The notes: generated by a model from the sequence alone, not told the origin. 64,000 nt of DNA from Rhizaria sp. SCN 62-66 (GCA_001724265.1 MEDY01000224.1:1-64000); one strand, 5' to 3'. Shown: positions 21,601 through 35,563, counted from the stretch's first letter. Numbers and translations: made by a program.

Positions 21601-24600
21601 CGGCCGGCGTCAGCCTCAGCGCGGGCAGCACGCAGCTCGGCATGCAGCGCAAGCATCACGCGACGCTGCGCCGACAGTGCGTCTGTAATGGATGCAGCAG
21701 ACGCGGTGCCAGCGGCAGAGGCAGCGACAGCGGCGGCCGCGGCAGGGCCCAGCGCGGCGTCGATTGCAGCGCCCCAGCGGGCCACAGCCTGTTCCGAGAC
21801 GGTTACCGCGTCGGTCATAGACGGCGTGACGGTGTCCGCGGCAGCGGTGGCGGAGTCAGCATCGTTGGCAGCAGGACGCGCACACTGACAGCGCTCGAGC
21901 AGCGCAACGTAGCGCGTCTCAAGCGAGCTGCACAGCGCACGCAGCGCTGTGACTGAGCCATTGGCACGCACGGCAGCATCGTCGGCCTCGGCTAGGCGCG
22001 TGCGCGCAGCAGCTAGCTCCTCAGCAAAGTCCCCGGCACCAGTCGTCGCAGAAGGAGAATTGGCAGCTGCATCGGCGGAAGGGGCAGCGCTGTGGCGCTC
22101 CATGAGTGCGATGTACTTGCGCTTCAACTCAGCGCCCGTGGCCTCAGCATCGGCCGTCGCAGCGGCAGCCTTCGTGGCAGCGGCGGCAGCGGCGTCGCGC
22201 TCAGCCTCTGCGGCAGCGCGGTCGCTCGCGGCAGCCTCTCGCTCACGGCCAAGTTGTGCCAGAACGGCGTCGCGCTCTTCACGGGCGGCAGCAACCTCGC
22301 TAGCGCGGGCAGTCGCAGTTGCATCGGCGCGCGCAGTTGCGGCAGCGACGTCGGCGACGAGAGCGGCCTCGCGCGCGGCGGCGGCGACAAGGGCAGAGCG
22401 CACGAGAGCGAGCTCCGACTCGACAGACGCAAGCGCGGCAGACAGCGCGCCGACAGTCGTTGTCGCGGTCGCAGTTGCAGAAACACTGTTGGCGTCAGTC
22501 GACGGAAGGTCGGGGAGCGCAGCTGCGGAAAGCGCCGATGCGAGCGAACGGGGCTGCGCCGCGGCGTCATCGTCCTCGTCCACCTCCTCGTCGCGAACAA
22601 CGGCACCCGTGGCCGCAGTGCGTGCGGGACTAGGCATAGCCTGCGCGGCCGCAAGCGCAGCAACAGCCTGCTGCTGCTGTTGAGCACCGGTCGCGGCACC
22701 TGCAGCCGAAATAGCGGCGGCCTCGAGTTGGTCCAAGAGCTTGGCATGCAAGTCACGGTTGATCTCCTCGAGCTGCGCAATCTGCGCGCGCAACACCGCC
22801 GTGGCCAATGGGTCCTCACCGACAGCGCTGTTCTCAGCAAGAGCAGCAGCATCAGCAGTCGGCGCAATGACAGCGTCAGCCGCAGTGGCAGCGCGGCCGG
22901 CAACAAGCGCAGCCATAAAGCGGCGCTGGAGCTCATCGTAACGATCGCGCAGCGAGCGCACCTCAACGCTCGCGTGCGCCAACTGCGCCGCGAGAGCCGC
23001 AGCGTCACGGACAGTGCCGCCCGGAGTAACCGCATATCCTGCGGCGCCGCCAGTGGCGGACGCAGACGCAGCGGGCTTCAGGGGCGTCGCGGGCGCGGCT
23101 AGCCGTGCAGCGGCCTCTGCAGCAGCTGCGATGGCGGACTCAGCAGCAGGGCGTTTTGCCACAGTGCGGGGCGCAACGGACGCGAGCGCGTAGTCGGCCC
23201 ACTTGTTATCTGCTTCGCGGTCGCCCGCGGCGGCGGCAAGACGCACGCGGAGCTGCACGTTGACCTCGCGGAGGTCGCGCATCTCCTGCTGCGCCTGCAC
23301 CAGCAGCGTCTCCACCTCGCTCAGCGCGCGGCGCGGCACCGAAGACAAGGCGCCCGCCGCGGCGGCCTCCTCGTCGTCCGCGGCGTCGGCGGCGGCTTCA
23401 AGCCCGCGCGCGCGCAGCCGCTGCCGCAGTGCGCCGTGCACGCGGCGCAGCTGCGCGAGCTCGGCGGCGAGCTTGGCGGCGGCGCGACGGGCAGCGCGGG
23501 ACTGCGTCTCGGCGGCGCGCACGCGCTCGCGCAGGGCAGCCGCAACGGCGCCGCCGGCGGTGACCGTGAGGCGCGCCGACAGCGGGCCCGCGCGGGCGTC
23601 GCGGTGTGCGGCGGCTGCGCTGGCGGCGGCGATTGCGTCGGCAGCTGCAGCAGCGTTGGCAGCGCTGGCGTTCGCGTCGGTCGCAACGCCCGCCTCGATG
23701 AGGTCCATAAGCCGCATTGCCTCGGCCTCCCATGTGTCCTGCAACAGCGTCTCGCTCCTGCCGTTCGCACCAACGCTTGCACTAGCGTTACGGGGAGAGA
23801 CTGCACGAGCGCCAGCGTTGTGAACAGAGGTATCAGGACCGGGGCCGCGAAGATCCTCTTCAATCGACGCGACGAGCATGCGAAGGCGCAACTCTCCGTC
23901 AGAAACATCAGTGGCATGAGTGCGAGTCTTAACAGCAGCATCCGAACTGTGGTTGTTACCAAGAGCAAGAGAATCCTCAGGAGTTTCGGACACTGCATAG
24001 CTGGCATCGTCAACGCCAACGTCTGTGACATCGACGTATTCTGCACCAACAGCTGCGCCAGTGTCAGCACGCAGCATCTCGCCACGGGCGGCACGCGCCT
24101 CGAGCAGTGCGAGATACTTGCTCTGCACAGAGCGGTACATCAAGCGCCAGTTCTCGGCGTCACTCTGCGCCTGCACAAGCTTCGCCTCGAGCGCGCGAGC
24201 AGCGCCAGTGCGCTCCGCCAGCGCCGCCGCAGCGGCCTCTGGCCCGCGCATCGCGGGAAGCAGGAACTCGGCCGCGAGCGGACCAGGGCGGCCGGCCGCG
24301 GCGTCGAGCTCGGCCTCCTGTGCGCGTGCGGCCTCGGCGTCGGCCAGTGCGCGCTCGAGCCCGCGCACGTGGCGCTCGGCCGCGGAGAGCTTGTTTTGAA
24401 GCTGCTCGTTGCACGCGACGAGGCTCTCGCAATCGCTCTGCGCGCGCGCAAGAGTGCGGCGCCACGCCGCCTCGGCGCGCTCGCGGGCGGCGCGGTCGTA
24501 ATCGGCCACCGCAGCGGGAGCGCCCAGGCGCAGCACTGCGCCGCCGTCGCTGCCCGCTGCAGCGGCACTGGCGCCGCATCCGCCGGCTGTGGCGTCCGCG

Positions 24601-27600
24601 TCTTCGGGACCGTTGAGCATGGCCGTAGCCTCAGCAAGACGGGCGGACAGGCGAGTGGTCTTGTTCTTTAGCACCGCGAGGTCAAAGTCACGCTCGCGCA
24701 GCGCGGAGATCAGCGCAGCCGCAGACATCCCAGTGTACGCCGCCGCCGAGGTGGCGGGCGCGGGTGCGCCGGGCTGCTCAAGCGCAATGGCGTCGCCACC
24801 TGCACGCGCGGCGACAGCGATGGCCTCTGCAACTGTCGCATCAGGGTCGACATGACCGCCGGCGCGCGCGGCAACAGCAGTGGCGTGCACCTGCATCAGG
24901 TGCGCCAGCTCGGCGCGCGCCACAGCGTCCGCCTCGGCAAGCACGTCGCCAGCAGCGGTTTCCAACAGAGCGCGCAGGCGCGCCTCAAGAGGCAGGGCTG
25001 CGAGGGCCACAGACGGGGGCTGGCCGGCAGCGGTCGCGGCGGCTAGCGCGGCCGCAGCGTCGCCGGTGTTCTGCGCGTACGCACGCGCCATCGCACGCAG
25101 GTCGTCGACCTTGCGCAGCAGCAGCGACTTGGCGGCTTCGAGTCGCGAGAGATAGCCGATGCGCTGCGCCTGCGCCGCGTTCGCCGTCTCCAGCTCCTGG
25201 ACATGCACGCGCAGCACGGCGGCGTCGCCGTCAGCGGCCACGGCGGCGGCCTCAGCGGCGCGCACGCGGGTCTGCAGCTCAGTCTCGCTGACGCGCACTG
25301 CGACGGCGTCGGCCTCCGCAGCCACGAGCGCGGCCTGCGTGGTACCGAGCTTGTCCGTGGCCAGCTGATACAGCCGCTGCTGCGTCGCGGCGTCGTTCTG
25401 CGCCATACGCAGCACAGCGGCAGTGGCAGCTGAGGCCGTCGACGCAGACGCAGCGCCAGCAGCCTCCGCGGACATCAGAGCCTCGAGCGCAGCCGGAGAC
25501 AGCGAGCTGCTGTCGCCGCACCACGACAGCGGGTCGGCAGCGTTGGCGGCGCCAGCACCAGGGATGGACGCGCCCAGCCCCGCTGTAGAGATGTTGCCTG
25601 GCACGAGTGCGCCGTTGAAACTGTTCGCAGCGCCGGCGGGGCGCGCTGCTGACAGTGCAGCGACAGTTGCGTTGGCAGCAGCAAGAGCGCGGCGAAGTGT
25701 ATCAATCTCGCGCTGGTGCTGCTTCCCTATCTTCGCCTGCAGCTGCGCGCGCACACTCGCCTCAGTCTCGGCGTCCTTCGAGCTCGCAGCGGACTTGTCA
25801 TTCGCGGCGGCGGCAGCCTCAGCGGCAGCAGCGGCAGCGACGGATTGGCGCAACGCATCAGCCGCGGCAGCGGCCTCAGCACGCGCGGCCTCGCGCTCAA
25901 GCGCCATCGCGTCGAGCCTGTGCTGCGCCGCAGTGAGCTCGTCTGCGAGACGGCGCACAGTGGTCTCGAGTGCCTCGGCCTCGGTCGCCGCGACTGCGCC
26001 GGAGCGCGGGCGCAGCACAAGAGTGCTCTTATCGCTTGGCACAACGCCCGCAGTCGCAGAGGCATTGTTCGCTACGTTCTCTGCATTGTTTCTGTCGTAG
26101 ACAGGAGCATGCTCGACGACAACAACGCCGCGGAGCTTGGCAAGCGCAGCCAATGCAAGACGCAATGCGTGGATGACAGCGTCGGCCTCGTCAAGCTGCG
26201 TCTCCGCAGCCGCAGATAGTGCATCGTAGCGGGCCGCGGCCTCGCGCTGCGCAGTGTGCAGCGCCTGGGCATGCTGACGACGCAGCAGCTCAGCATACTC
26301 AAGGCCCTCGGCGTTAGTGACCGGCACCGGCGCCGCAGGATGCGCAGTAGAGACGTCAGCTGGTGCAAGGGCCGCAGGTGTGCGGAGTAGCGACGATGTG
26401 GCGCTCACGTCGGCAGCGTTCGCGAATGTCGTGCTGAAGTCAACGCCTGTGCCCGCGCCTGCGCCGACGCCGCCAGCGAGTTGCGGCAGCGTTGAGTGCA
26501 GAGTGTTCCCGTACACGCGCGGCCCGGAGCCGACGCCGTTGCGGGGCACGGGGGCGGGCAGACCGGCGGCGCGGGCCGCGGCGGCAGCGGCTGCGTCTTC
26601 AATGCGCTCAGCTGCGGACCCGCCGGCAACGGCAGCGACGCGGAAGCGCGCGGCGTGGGTCGCCATCATCGACGTGAGCCGCAGCGCCTGGGCCTGCTCC
26701 TGTGCAGCGCGCGAATAGGCAAAGAGAACCTCGCCCTCAGCGCGCGCGAGCATCTGACCGGCCGCCAGCAGTGCGCGCTGGGCCGCGACGGGCCGCAGTG
26801 CGTTCTTGCTATCCGCAGCGCTTGTGGCGGAGCGCAGCCACGAGTCAATGGCGCGGTGGGCAGGGAAAGACGTAAACTCGCTAATGACACCGGAGGCAGC
26901 GGCGCGGACCGTCGGCAGCAGCGCGTCAACGTTGCGGGCAGTCCCAGCAGTACCCGCAATGTGAAGAGCAGTATGGTCGACAGCGCCAGCGGCGTCGGCG
27001 CCTGCAGCGCCGAGACTCGCGGTGAACGCGGAGTAAGGCGCGTGCACAGCGGCGCGCGCTGCGTCAGCGTCAGCAGCCTGGGGCGGCACAGCAGCCGCAG
27101 CAGCGGCATCAAGCGCAGTTAACGCAACGCGCCAGACCGACTGCGCCACAGCGGGCGCGTCAACCGCGGAAACACTTGGCACAGCAGTACCGGGCATGAC
27201 ATCGTCAGAGGAAGGCGCAGCATTAGTCGCCGCGTTCCTGTTGCTGCCCTGATCTGTGGCCGTGGCGGTGTCCTCAGGCTCGGGCTCGCCGGCAAGTGCA
27301 ATAGCATCAGCGATGGCAGCAAGTGCGTTCTCGCTCTCGCGCGCGGCGCTGGTCTTCCCCGCTCCGCCACGCTTGCCAACGGCGGTGGGCGCAGCACGGT
27401 TGCTTGTAGCGGCCAGCGGAGGCGGTGCGTTGGCCACAGCGGCTGTGGCAGCAACCTTCTTGCGCAACAGCTCCAGCTGGCGCACATGCAGCGTCTTGAG
27501 CTCCATGATACGGGAATCGCGACGCAACACTAAGGCACGCAGGTCCGCCTCGCTCTGCGCAACAGCAGAGAGCCGGACCCAAGCAGCAGCCTCAGAGCGC

Positions 27601-30600
27601 ACGGACTGCTCGAGAGCAGCGACCACCGCGGACGCAGCGCCCATCGACCGGACACCGCTCTGCGCGTGCGCAGGCATAGAAGCGGCAAGCGCGGGCGCGC
27701 CATGACGGCGGCCCGCGGCGTCTGCAGCCGCGGCAGCCACAGCAGCAGCGTTTGCCGCAGTGACGTGCGCGCCCGCTGAAATCGTATCGGCCTCGAGAGC
27801 AAATAGCTGCTGCTCAAGCCCTGCGATGCGGGACGAGAGCGCGGTAATCGCGCGGTCGCGCTGGGCAACCTCACCGGCGTGCGCGCGCGCCGCAGCGTCG
27901 CGCTGCGCCACTGCGAGCGTGAGCTCGAGCACTTGGCGGCGCACGTCGCGCTGGAACCACTTTTGCAGCCGGCGCGCCTCGGCCGCGCGCTCGGGCGCTG
28001 TGGTGCTGCCGTCGGCCGCGAGCGCTGCCATGGCACCGTCCTGGGCCTGCTCGGCCACGCGCGCCCACTCCTCCAGTCGGGGCGGCAGCGCACCGGCGCT
28101 ATTGGCGGCGCCAACAGCAGCAGATGCCGATGCAGAGCTACCGTTCGCAGCTGCAAAGGAAACGTTAGCGGGTGCGGCAAGTGCAGCAGCGATACGGTCA
28201 GTCGCGGAGACAGCGCGCGCCGCGGTTTGCCTGCGCACGGTGTCAGCAAGCGCAGCGATTTCACGCTGTGACGCCGCGGTGACCGAGGCCATCTTAGCGT
28301 CAAACTCGCGGCGCAGCTCGCGGCGCAGAGAAGCAGCGCTGGCGGAGACGCGCGCCGACCGCAGTGCGGGGGCAGCGACTGCAGTAGCAGCGTCGACAGC
28401 AAGAGAATGAGCGATTGCGGGGGCGGAGAGCGCGGCGAGGAACGAGTCATCTTCCGCGTAACCACTGGCATCGTCGTCATCGTCATCATCGTCATCGGTA
28501 GCGCTGTAACCAGCATCACCGTCATCGCTCTCGGAGTGGCGGCGGTGCTTACGCTTGCCCGTGTGTGTCGCGGGCGCAGTAAGCGCTACGTGCGCCTCCA
28601 TCAGGCGGCGCAGCGACTCTGCGTACAGCGAGCTGGCGGCAGCACGCACGCGGCCCAAGCCCAGCGTCGCCTCCGCAGCACTCGCGCTCGCGGCATCGGG
28701 CCCAGTGGCGCCCGGAGCCGTCGAGCCATCGTGAGTCAGCAGCAGCGGCGCCACGGCGTTGGCGTTGGAGCTGGCACGCTGGGGCTCTGCGTCTGCGGCG
28801 GCAGCGACGGCGAGCTCACGCAACGCCGCCTCGGCGGTCTGCAGTCGTGCGTATGCGTCGAACACGATCGCATTCTTGTTCTCGAGCTCCTCCAGCAGCG
28901 CGTCATGCTCCACCGCAGCGTCGGCCACACGCGCCTCCAGAGCCGCCACGCGCAGCCGCGCGGCCGCCAGCGCAGTGTTAAGTTCTTCGGCAGCAGTCAG
29001 CAGCGCCGATGACGCGCCGCTGCCGCGGCTGACGCGCGCGGCGGCCTCGAGAGTCGGGCGCAGCTCCAGCGCAACAGCCGCACACGCCGCGGCCTCCGCA
29101 CCCGCGGCGCGCTGCTCTGCGAAGGCAACAGCCTCGCCGAACTTGCTGGCAAGGTCGACGTTGCGCTGCGACACGACGCCGTCCAGCCGGGTCTCGGCGC
29201 GAGCCGCCGCGGCGGACGCAGCGGCGGCGGCGGCCTTGAGCTGCGTCTCGCGCGCCTCGGCAAGCCGCAGGTGCGCGGCCGCGGGCGCGAGCGCAGCTGC
29301 AATAGCAGCAGACTGCGAACGGACCCAGTCCTGCACTTCGGCGACGCGGCGGGCGGCTGCCACGGCCTGGGCGCCGAGCTGAGCCTCCAGGTCCGCGGCA
29401 GCAGCACGACTGACGCGCGCGCGGGCGGCGGCTTCATTAGAGCGCGCAGAGAGTACGCCGCACTGAGCGCGCAGCAAGTCGCGTTCGATGCGAGTCGCGG
29501 CGAGGTCAGAGGCGAGGGTCGCAACGTAACCGTCGTTGGCCACGAGTAACGCCTCGGCCTGTGCAAGCAAGTTCGCGAAGAATGCAGGAGTCGCAGCGGC
29601 ATCGCCATTGTCACTGACACTGCCGTCAGCCGCGCCGCCAATCTTTTGCTGTGCCGCCACGGCCGCTCGATTGACGGCAGAAGTAAGCTCCTGAAGCGCG
29701 GACACAAGGCGTGCCCCACCGATGATGGTCTTGTCCTGGGGCGGCGGCACAAGCGCGGCGGCCGCAGTCGCGTCGGCAGCTTCCTTGATAGCGCGCTCAA
29801 ACGCACTGTGCAGTTCGATGACCTCGCGGCGGACGGTATCGCCGCGGCGAGTGACCTCTACCTCGGCAGCAGTCGCGCGAGCCTCGGCAGCGCGCGCTGC
29901 GACAGCAGCCGCATCGGCGCGGGCAGAGGCAGCGCGGGCGGCCTCGCGCAGAGTTTCCTCCTCGAGCCGCCACGCGCGCTCACCCGCGGCGCCAGCCTCG
30001 GCATCTGCGGTCAGAACGGCAACGCGCGCGCGCAGAGACTCAGCTTCGCGCTCGGCCGCTGCAGCGCGCTCCTTGGCGTCCGCGGCCGCGGCCTCGGCGG
30101 CGCGGCGGGCACTGGTGGCGCGGCGTTCGCGGCCGCGCGCGGTGGCGATGGATAAGCGTGCGTCGCTGAGTTGCGCCCACAGAGCCGCAGTGCGGCCCGC
30201 GGGGGTCGTGATGGGCGGCGGCGACAGCAGGGCAGCCCAACGACGTTGCAACGCCTGCGCTGCGCCGACCACGTCGGAGCGACCCACGGACCGCGCGCCG
30301 TCACTGCTGCCACTTGCGGCGTTGCTGTTGTTTTCGCTGTGGACACTGCTATCGTGATTGTCATCGTCGTCGTCATCATCGTCATCGCTGAAGAGAGCGA
30401 CAACACTGCCGCGACGCGTCTGCTTCGCGACAGGCGGCGGCGCAGTATTGCTGCTGCTCGCAGTCCTGTCGTCGCCGTGGTCAACCTCGTCGTCGCTGGA
30501 CGCAACGGCCGCCGCAGCGGCCGCGGCGGCCGCGGAGGCCGCAAAAGTTGCCCGGCCCTCCTTGGTCGCGAGCCCACGCTCAAGCTCCTGCACCGTGTGC

Positions 30601-33600
30601 AGCAGCAACGCGGCCTGACGGTCCTTCTCGGCCACCACGGCTTCCAGCTCCGCCACGCGGGCCGCGGCAGCGCGCGCGGTCTCGTCGCGCGCGCGCTCAG
30701 CCTCGCGCGCGCGCGCGCCAGAGACGGCGACCTCTTGCTCGCGCGCGGTGACCGTGCGTTCGAGCGCCGCCTTCTCGCCGAGCCGCGCGATGGCATCGGC
30801 GCGGGCTTCACCAAGCGCGGTGCGTGCCGCCGCAGCCTCGTCCTCAGCGGCCGCGATGGCCGTGTTAAGTGCGGTGACAGCGCGCGCGTGCGCCTCTGCA
30901 GCGGCCTCGGTGGCGCGCATCGCGTCAGCCTCCGCAGCGTCCCGCTTGGCAGCCGCTGCGAGCCCCTCGGCTGAGAGGGACGCCACGTCGGCCTCAGCAC
31001 GGCGCGCGCGCTCAGTCGCGCGGGCGGCCGTCAGGCGGGCCTCCGCGCGCTCGCGGGACGCGCGGTCTAGAGCGACGGTGAGCGCGGCCGCACGCGTCTG
31101 CGCCGATAGAGCGGCGCGGCGCAGAGCGGCCGGGTCTGTAACAGCGCTCAGGTCGACCGCAGCCAGCGCCGCAGCGGACGATGACAATAACGAGGAACGC
31201 CCGTCAGCAGCCTCGCTCTCATTGTTGATGTCAGCCATGGTAGTATTGAGGGCGGCAACCAGGAGCTCCTCCTGGCGCAGCCGCAGCTCAGCGCGAGCGT
31301 GCGCCTCGCGCTGCCGCGCCGCAGCGGCCTCGGCGCGTGCAGCAGCGGCATCTCGGTCGACGCGCAGCAGCGCGGCATCGGCGAGAATACGCTCGATGAC
31401 CTCAACGTCGACGGTTGCACTCCTGTTCGAGTGCTGAGTGAACAGCGGGCTGATACGCAAAGCGTTGCGCACGCGGGCGACGGCACTACCAGGATCTGTG
31501 TTCTTGTTGATACCGGCAGCGTTGTGCGCCACAGACTCGTCGACGTCGCCACGTACCGCAGCGACCGCCTCGGCTAGCGCCAGCACGGGCGCGATGTCAG
31601 CCTCCAGCGCCGCCAGCGCGGCACGCGCAGCCTTGCTCTGCGCGCGCGCCTCGCGCTCGGCCTCCTCGGCGACCCCCGCGCGCGCCGCCTGTGCAGCGGC
31701 CTCGGTCCGCAGCGCCGCGGCCTCCGTGACGGCGGCGTGCGCGGCGCTCTGGGCCTGCGACTTGCCCGCCAGCGCCCGCAGCGCGCGCTCCAGCCCCTCA
31801 GACCGCGCGGCGTGCGCGGCGCGCGCGGCCTCGAGCTCGGCGCGCGCGCGGGCTGTCGCGGCGGCGGCGTCGGCGGCGTCCTCGCGCGCGGCCGAGACGG
31901 CGCGTTGCTGCGCCCCGGCAGCGGTCCCCAGCGCCTCGTGGGCGCGGGCGACGCGCGCGCGCTCAGCGGCGAGAGCCAGGATCAGCTCGTCAACACGCGC
32001 ACGCAGCGCCGCCGGCGAGTCCTCGCCGCTGGTGCTGATAATGCGCGCGTTGGATGCGGTTGCTTGTGTCGCGGCAGAGGCGGCGCGTGCAGCGCGTAAC
32101 TGCATCTCGAGCGCAGTCGCAGCGTCCTCGGCCTCGCCGCGCGCGAGCGAGTGCGCGGCAGCATCCGTAGCGGCGGCGTCGCGCGCCTCTACGGCAGCGG
32201 CTAGACGGGACTCTAAGGTCGCAACTGTGGACACCAGCGCAGTGCGCTCAGCGCGCCAGGCGCTCTCGCTCACGGTCACCGCCGCAATAGCGGCGTTCGC
32301 CGTGGACGGGGGCTCGGGGCCAGCGACGGCAGCCGCTAAGGGCGCAGGAGGCACGATCGCAGCTGCCTCAGCCAAATCAGCATCAGCAGCACTAGACCGC
32401 ATGTTAGTCGCACTGGTGGTGTTGCTGTTGCCGGATAGAGTAGTCTTTTGCAGCCGGTCGACCTTCATCGCAAGCGCGCGCGCCTGGCGCTCGCTGGCGT
32501 GCAGTTGCGCCGTCCTACGGTGCAGTTCGTCCGTCAACTCGCCCGCACGCGCGCTCGCGGCCGCCGCGGCCTCGGTCGCCGCAGCCTCGCGCGCGGCCAA
32601 CTGCTCGCGGGCACGCGCCAGCTCGGCGCGCGCTCCCCACTGGCGCTCTGAGCAGCAGTCGCGGCCGCGGCCGCATTCGCGGTGGCAGCGGCGGCGGCGG
32701 CGGTCGCGGTCTTGGCAGCGCGGTCGACGGCCTTGGCCTTCCGCTCGGCAGCCTCAGCACGCGCCTCGGCGGCGGCGGCGGCGGCGCGGGCGGCGGCCAG
32801 CGCGGCGGCGAGCTCCTTCGCAGCCGCCGCGCCCTCGCTGCCCTCGGCCACGACGAGGCCGAGCGCGGCGAGCTCCATCGACGCACTTAGTGCACTGGTG
32901 TTGCCCGCGCTCGCGGCGTTGTTTACAGCAGCGGCGGCGGCGGAGTCCACGGCGGCGGTCAGCTCGAGGCCGAGCTGGCGCAGTTGCCGCTCCTGGTCCT
33001 TCACGACGCCGCGCAGCAGCGCAAGCTCTGCGGCCGATTCGCCGCTCCCAGACTGGCTCGAAGTAGCAGCGGCGGAGGCCTTCGCGGCCTCGGCTTCGGC
33101 GACGGCAGCCTCAGCGCGCGCGCGGGCGCGATCGGCCTCGGCGGCGGCGTCAGCGGCCTTTTTGCGCCAGCGCCCCGCCTCGGCCTCGGCCGCGGCGACG
33201 GCGGACTGGGACCGGGCCAGCGCGGCCTCTGCGGCCCGAGCGCGCGCCCCGGCGTCGGCGGCCTGCGCGGTGAGAGCGTGCAGCTGCGCCTGCAGAGCGG
33301 CGACCTCGCTCTGCGCCTGCGCCAGCGCCTTGCTTGGCGTCACGCCGGTGCCAGAGCCGTACTGCGCGCTGGCGCTGGAGCCGGAGCTCGTGGTCAGCGC
33401 GGCCGTGAGGCGGGCGTTGGCGGTCGCGAGGTCGGCGGTCAAGCGAGCCGCGTAGGCGTCTTTGCTCTCCAGCAGGGCCAGGACCTTGCGGTTGCGGGCC
33501 TCCTGCTCGGCCTCGGTCTCGGCGCGCGCGCGCTTGCCACGGGCCCGCGCGAGGGAAACGACCGTGGGCAGCAGAGGGGACGGGACGCCCGCGGCGCGCG

Positions 33601-34948
33601 CTGCGGCGGCGTCGGCAGCGTCCATAGAACTGTCATCCTGCGGGTCGTAGTCTTCGCCATCGTCGTCGTCGTAGGCAGTGTTACCAACGTCAGGATTGGT
33701 ATTGCCTTCATCAGCATACACACCGCTACTGCTGCTGTTTCTCGTCCTGTTCTTAGCGCAAGCCTGAGAATGCTGAGGAGTTGCAGTCGCAACGCGGGCG
33801 CGGGCGGCCGCAGCAGCGGGCGCCACCGCAGGTGCGCCGCCAGCAGCGGCACTCGAGCTCAAGCTGCCGCTAGAGCTCGCTGCACTGGCGGCGACCGGCG
33901 GCGTCAGCTGTGCTTGCTTCGGCGCGCCGAGCGGAGTGATGGTGGCGTAAAACCGCTGCTCAGCCACGTCGGACTTGAGGTAGAAAGTGTCCCGGGCGGT
34001 ATACGTGCGCTGGCCGGCCGCAAACCGCGGCTGCAGCGCCTGCGGGAGGCACAACTTCACCTGCAGCAGCACGTTTCCCCCGGGCGGCAGCGTCGCTGAG
34101 AGGGGCGCGACTTGGAACCGCTGCGCGTTGCCGACGCGGAGGGAGAAAGCGACTGGCACGACTGTTGACGCGTTCGTCACGCGCACGTACTGAACGTAAA
34201 CCTGCTTGGGGGCGGCGTCGGGGAAAAACAGCTCGGGGGGGTCCACGATCAGCAAGCGAGACACCACCGATGACGACGACGATGAAGCTGTTGCTGTTGC
34301 TGTTGAACTGGCTGACGACTGCGTAGGAGTTACTCTTGAAGCTGGGGCTGGAGCGGGAGATGCTGAGAGGGGCAAGAAGGATGATGTTGCCGAAAGCTGC
34401 TGAGACCGTGCGTGGCCGTGGCTGCTGTTGTTGTTCCGACTGAGACTGTTGCTGTTGCTGTTGCTGTTGCTGCTATGATTGTAATGCGATGAAGGCGGGA
34501 ATACAGCATCGAACTCTGCGTCATCGTCCTCATCACCGTGATCGCCGTAGCCACCGGCGCCGACGTCGTAGTCGTCGTCGTCACCAGCCTCATATCTCGC
34601 ATTAGCACTGCTATGCGCTTGATCGCCCCTGCTAGCATCCGCTGTGGCAAAGTGTGACGCGTTAAACACAGCGCCCGCGGCAGCGCCAGAGACGGGCGCG
34701 GCGGGGCCGTGTTGCTGTGGCAACGCGACGCGGCGCGCGGCGGCGTCGCGCGGCGGGCCGTAGTGCGGGTAGGGCGCCGGGGCCGTCGCGGCGGTGGGGG
34801 CGGAGCCGGCGGCGAAGCTCGAGTTGGCGCTGAGCGGGTCGAGGCTCGACGCTGTAGTGTCCCACGGATCGCCGCGGTTGTCGTCCGACGCTTCGTGGAT
34901 CGGAGACAAAAGCTTGCTCCGGTGCGAACGGGCGTCAGAGGAACTCAT
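15612..34948 (-). CDS. Giant MSP-domain coiled-coil protein, about 6,440 residues, one apparent frameshift
   Basis: The ATG at 34948 (MSSSDARSHRSKLLSPIHEA) opens a disordered Ser/Asn/His-rich region. An MSP/ASH-type immunoglobulin-like domain follows at residues about 231-340 (VDPPELFFPDAAPKQVYVQY ... GNVLLQVKLCLP). It leads into Ala/Glu/Arg/Leu heptad-rich coiled coil. At 32625-32634 the frame slips within a GC dinucleotide run. Removing one GC unit joins codon 773 to the long frame as SGERAELARAREQLAAREA, which continues the heptads. The second frame then runs 5,671 codons of nearly uninterrupted coiled coil with short acidic or Ser/Asn hinges. It ends in acidic Asp/Glu/Asn blocks, FEQSMLNNSGDSQEDGEN and QWM-TAA. 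MSP domains of VAP type bind FFAT motifs and ASH domains occur in centrosomal and ciliary proteins, so a tethering or microtubule-organising scaffold is plausible, but this is inference. No TAG occurs in frame. Confidence 0.8.
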
Positions 34949-35563
34949 GACGAGTGGTTGGGGGCGAAGCGGGCACGGAGGCGCCGGGGCAGGGGAAGAT
35001 GGAAGGTGGTGGAGAAAGGGCTGTGCTTCGGTCGTGTGCAGGAGAAAAACATGGAGATAGACATGAAAGTTCCGTCAGCGACAATGATTTTAAAATATAC
35101 ATTGTTTGCGTTCAATACCTATGTGGTTACATTATAACACTTTAAAAGTAATGAATATACACCGTTCTGCACTGAGTCGCGTGAGTCGACAAGTTCAAAA
35201 ATTCGGGTCTGCGCGAAGAAAAAACGCAGACCATTGTGCAAGTCGAGAGGATACTTTCGTATCTTCATCTCCATCCTTACACATCCGTTGTTCTGTCAAT
35301 GTCAGAGTTTGTCTTATTTTAATCATGGCATTGGTTTCAAATATATTTGTTAGAAATGACTCACAGTATGTATATGTCACTCCCGATCCCTCCGAACCTC
35401 GCCCTCCACAGCAGTCTCCTCTAAGCACCGCAAGCGACGTCGCCTCGCTTCATCCCGCCCCACACCCTCGCAGTGTTCCCCGCGAGCTCCCCCACACCAC
35501 ACACCACCGCTACATCTACTCCTAGCCCCTGCGTGAGGGTTATTGGTTTGCCTCTTGTCCACG
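34949..35563. promoter_or_regulatory. Head-to-head intergenic region (giant coiled-coil gene and VAC14)
   Basis: About 615 bases separate the divergent start codons of the minus-strand giant gene (34948) and plus-strand VAC14 (35564). The centre (35080-35370) is AT-rich and flanked by GC-rich leaders. No single promoter element was recognised; a shared bidirectional promoter is inferred from geometry only. Confidence 0.4.

Noticed and set aside
16648-31437. Many long open frames on the plus strand opposite the giant coiled-coil gene (for example 17283-18953, 31438-33066)
   Set aside because: They mirror the Ala/Arg/Glu codon bias of the minus-strand gene, consist of Ser/Ala/Arg-only sequence, and show no domains.
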